DNA from: Christensenella sp. UBA4379
Lineage (GTDB): Bacteria; Bacillota; Clostridia; Christensenellales; Aristaeellaceae
Assembly (NCBI GenBank): GCA_002391225.1
Contig: DGRV01000092.1
Location: 43,791 to 50,270, forward strand
DNA: 6,480 nt
Direction: 5' to 3'
In this document: positions 6,382 through 6,480 of the stretch, piece after piece
Layout of the letters: each line of letters opens with the position of its first letter
Numbering within the stretch: position 1 is the first letter of the stretch
Position numbers and translations under genes: made by a program
Notes under the pieces: generated by a model
What the model saw: the letters and a program-made list of their open reading frames with translations, nothing else
What the model was told of the DNA's origin: nothing
Databases searched by the model: none

Positions 6382-6420
6382 CGGGCGCTGCGAACCCCGG
6401 GCGGCAAAGGCGCAAGGAAT

Positions 6421-6462
6421 GTATTTTTGCTCTCGCAGGTCAAGCCTGCTTCGCAAAAATAC
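6421..6462. repeat. 42-base two-part hairpin near the window end
   Basis: Outer arms GTATTTTTGC (6421-6430) and GCAAAAATAC (6453-6462) are perfect inverted repeats. After a small internal loop, inner arms GCAGG (6435-6439) and CCTGC (6445-6449) enclose TCAAG. The nearly symmetric T/A-rich outer arms resemble a bidirectional terminator or the end of a small non-autonomous element; no neighbouring gene is visible to decide. Confidence 0.75.
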
Positions 6463-6480
6463 TCCTCGCGGCGTACATGC

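Larger units (their letters stand above)
6219..6398. repeat. Duplicated ~68-bp hairpin element (6219-6287 and 6331-6398)
   Basis: Two copies start with CCAGGGCCT and end with GAACCCC. They differ by about eleven substitutions and one single-base gap. Each contains a small GGGCC-(TGCC/TACC)-GGCCC stem, then a longer stem with a conserved ACT loop. Four of the substitutions lie in the long stem and form two compensated base pairs. They occupy the dnaX-proximal half of the otherwise gene-free 6197-6480 stretch. Confidence 0.85.

Noticed and set aside
6193..6480. An open frame of 96 codons starting at the ATG overlapping the dnaX stop (ATGA) and running off the window.
   Set aside because: It crosses the duplicated hairpin elements. 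The first part of the two copies falls in different reading frames because of a one-base gap, the changes follow base pairing rather than codons, and the product (rich in repeated HW-x-VFRALRTP blocks) matches no family I know. No ribosome binding site distinct from the dnaX coding end is evident.

Overview
The window is GC-rich, tightly coded bacterial DNA. It most likely comes from a high-GC member of the Clostridia, of the Oscillospiraceae/Ruminococcaceae type. The main evidence is a SCIFF system (a six-cysteine RiPP peptide plus its radical SAM maturase), which is a hallmark of Clostridia. Clostridial-type neighbours and intergenic regions full of self-complementary repeats fit the same picture. 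Family and genus are inferred; there is no rRNA in the window to settle them. All supported genes lie on the + strand.

Layout. (1) Bases 1-54 are the last 17 codons and stop of a SCIFF precursor peptide gene (scfA), followed at 72-95 by a clean intrinsic terminator. (2) Bases 96-485 hold no gene that can be supported. They are mostly a tandem array of about three 108-bp units with internal palindromes, ending just upstream of the next ribosome binding site. (3) Bases 486-4433 are a compact three-gene cluster: the SCIFF maturase (scfB), a PLP-dependent Orn/Lys/Arg decarboxylase-family enzyme that overlaps it by one base, and peptidase T (pepT) after a 4-base gap. (4) Bases 4434-4600 are a leader built from direct and inverted copies of AGGAGGT/ACCTCCT. 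(5) Bases 4601-6196 are dnaX, the DNA polymerase III gamma/tau subunit. (6) Bases 6197-6480 show no convincing gene. They contain a duplicated hairpin element whose two copies differ by compensatory base-pair changes, and a second, longer hairpin.

How the parts work together. ScfA is the substrate and ScfB installs thioether cross-link(s) on it. The terminator between them probably makes peptide mRNA exceed maturase mRNA. The decarboxylase and PepT are likely co-transcribed with scfB because of the tight spacing, but nothing in the sequence ties them biochemically to SCIFF. dnaX is a housekeeping replication gene with its own leader.

The genes belong to known families, and I did not find a wholly new multi-gene system. 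The least explained parts are the three intergenic regions, each carrying a different family of structured repeats. In two of them the sequence variation between copies preserves base pairing: G·U-compatible changes on the minus strand at 103-439, and true covariation at 6219-6398.
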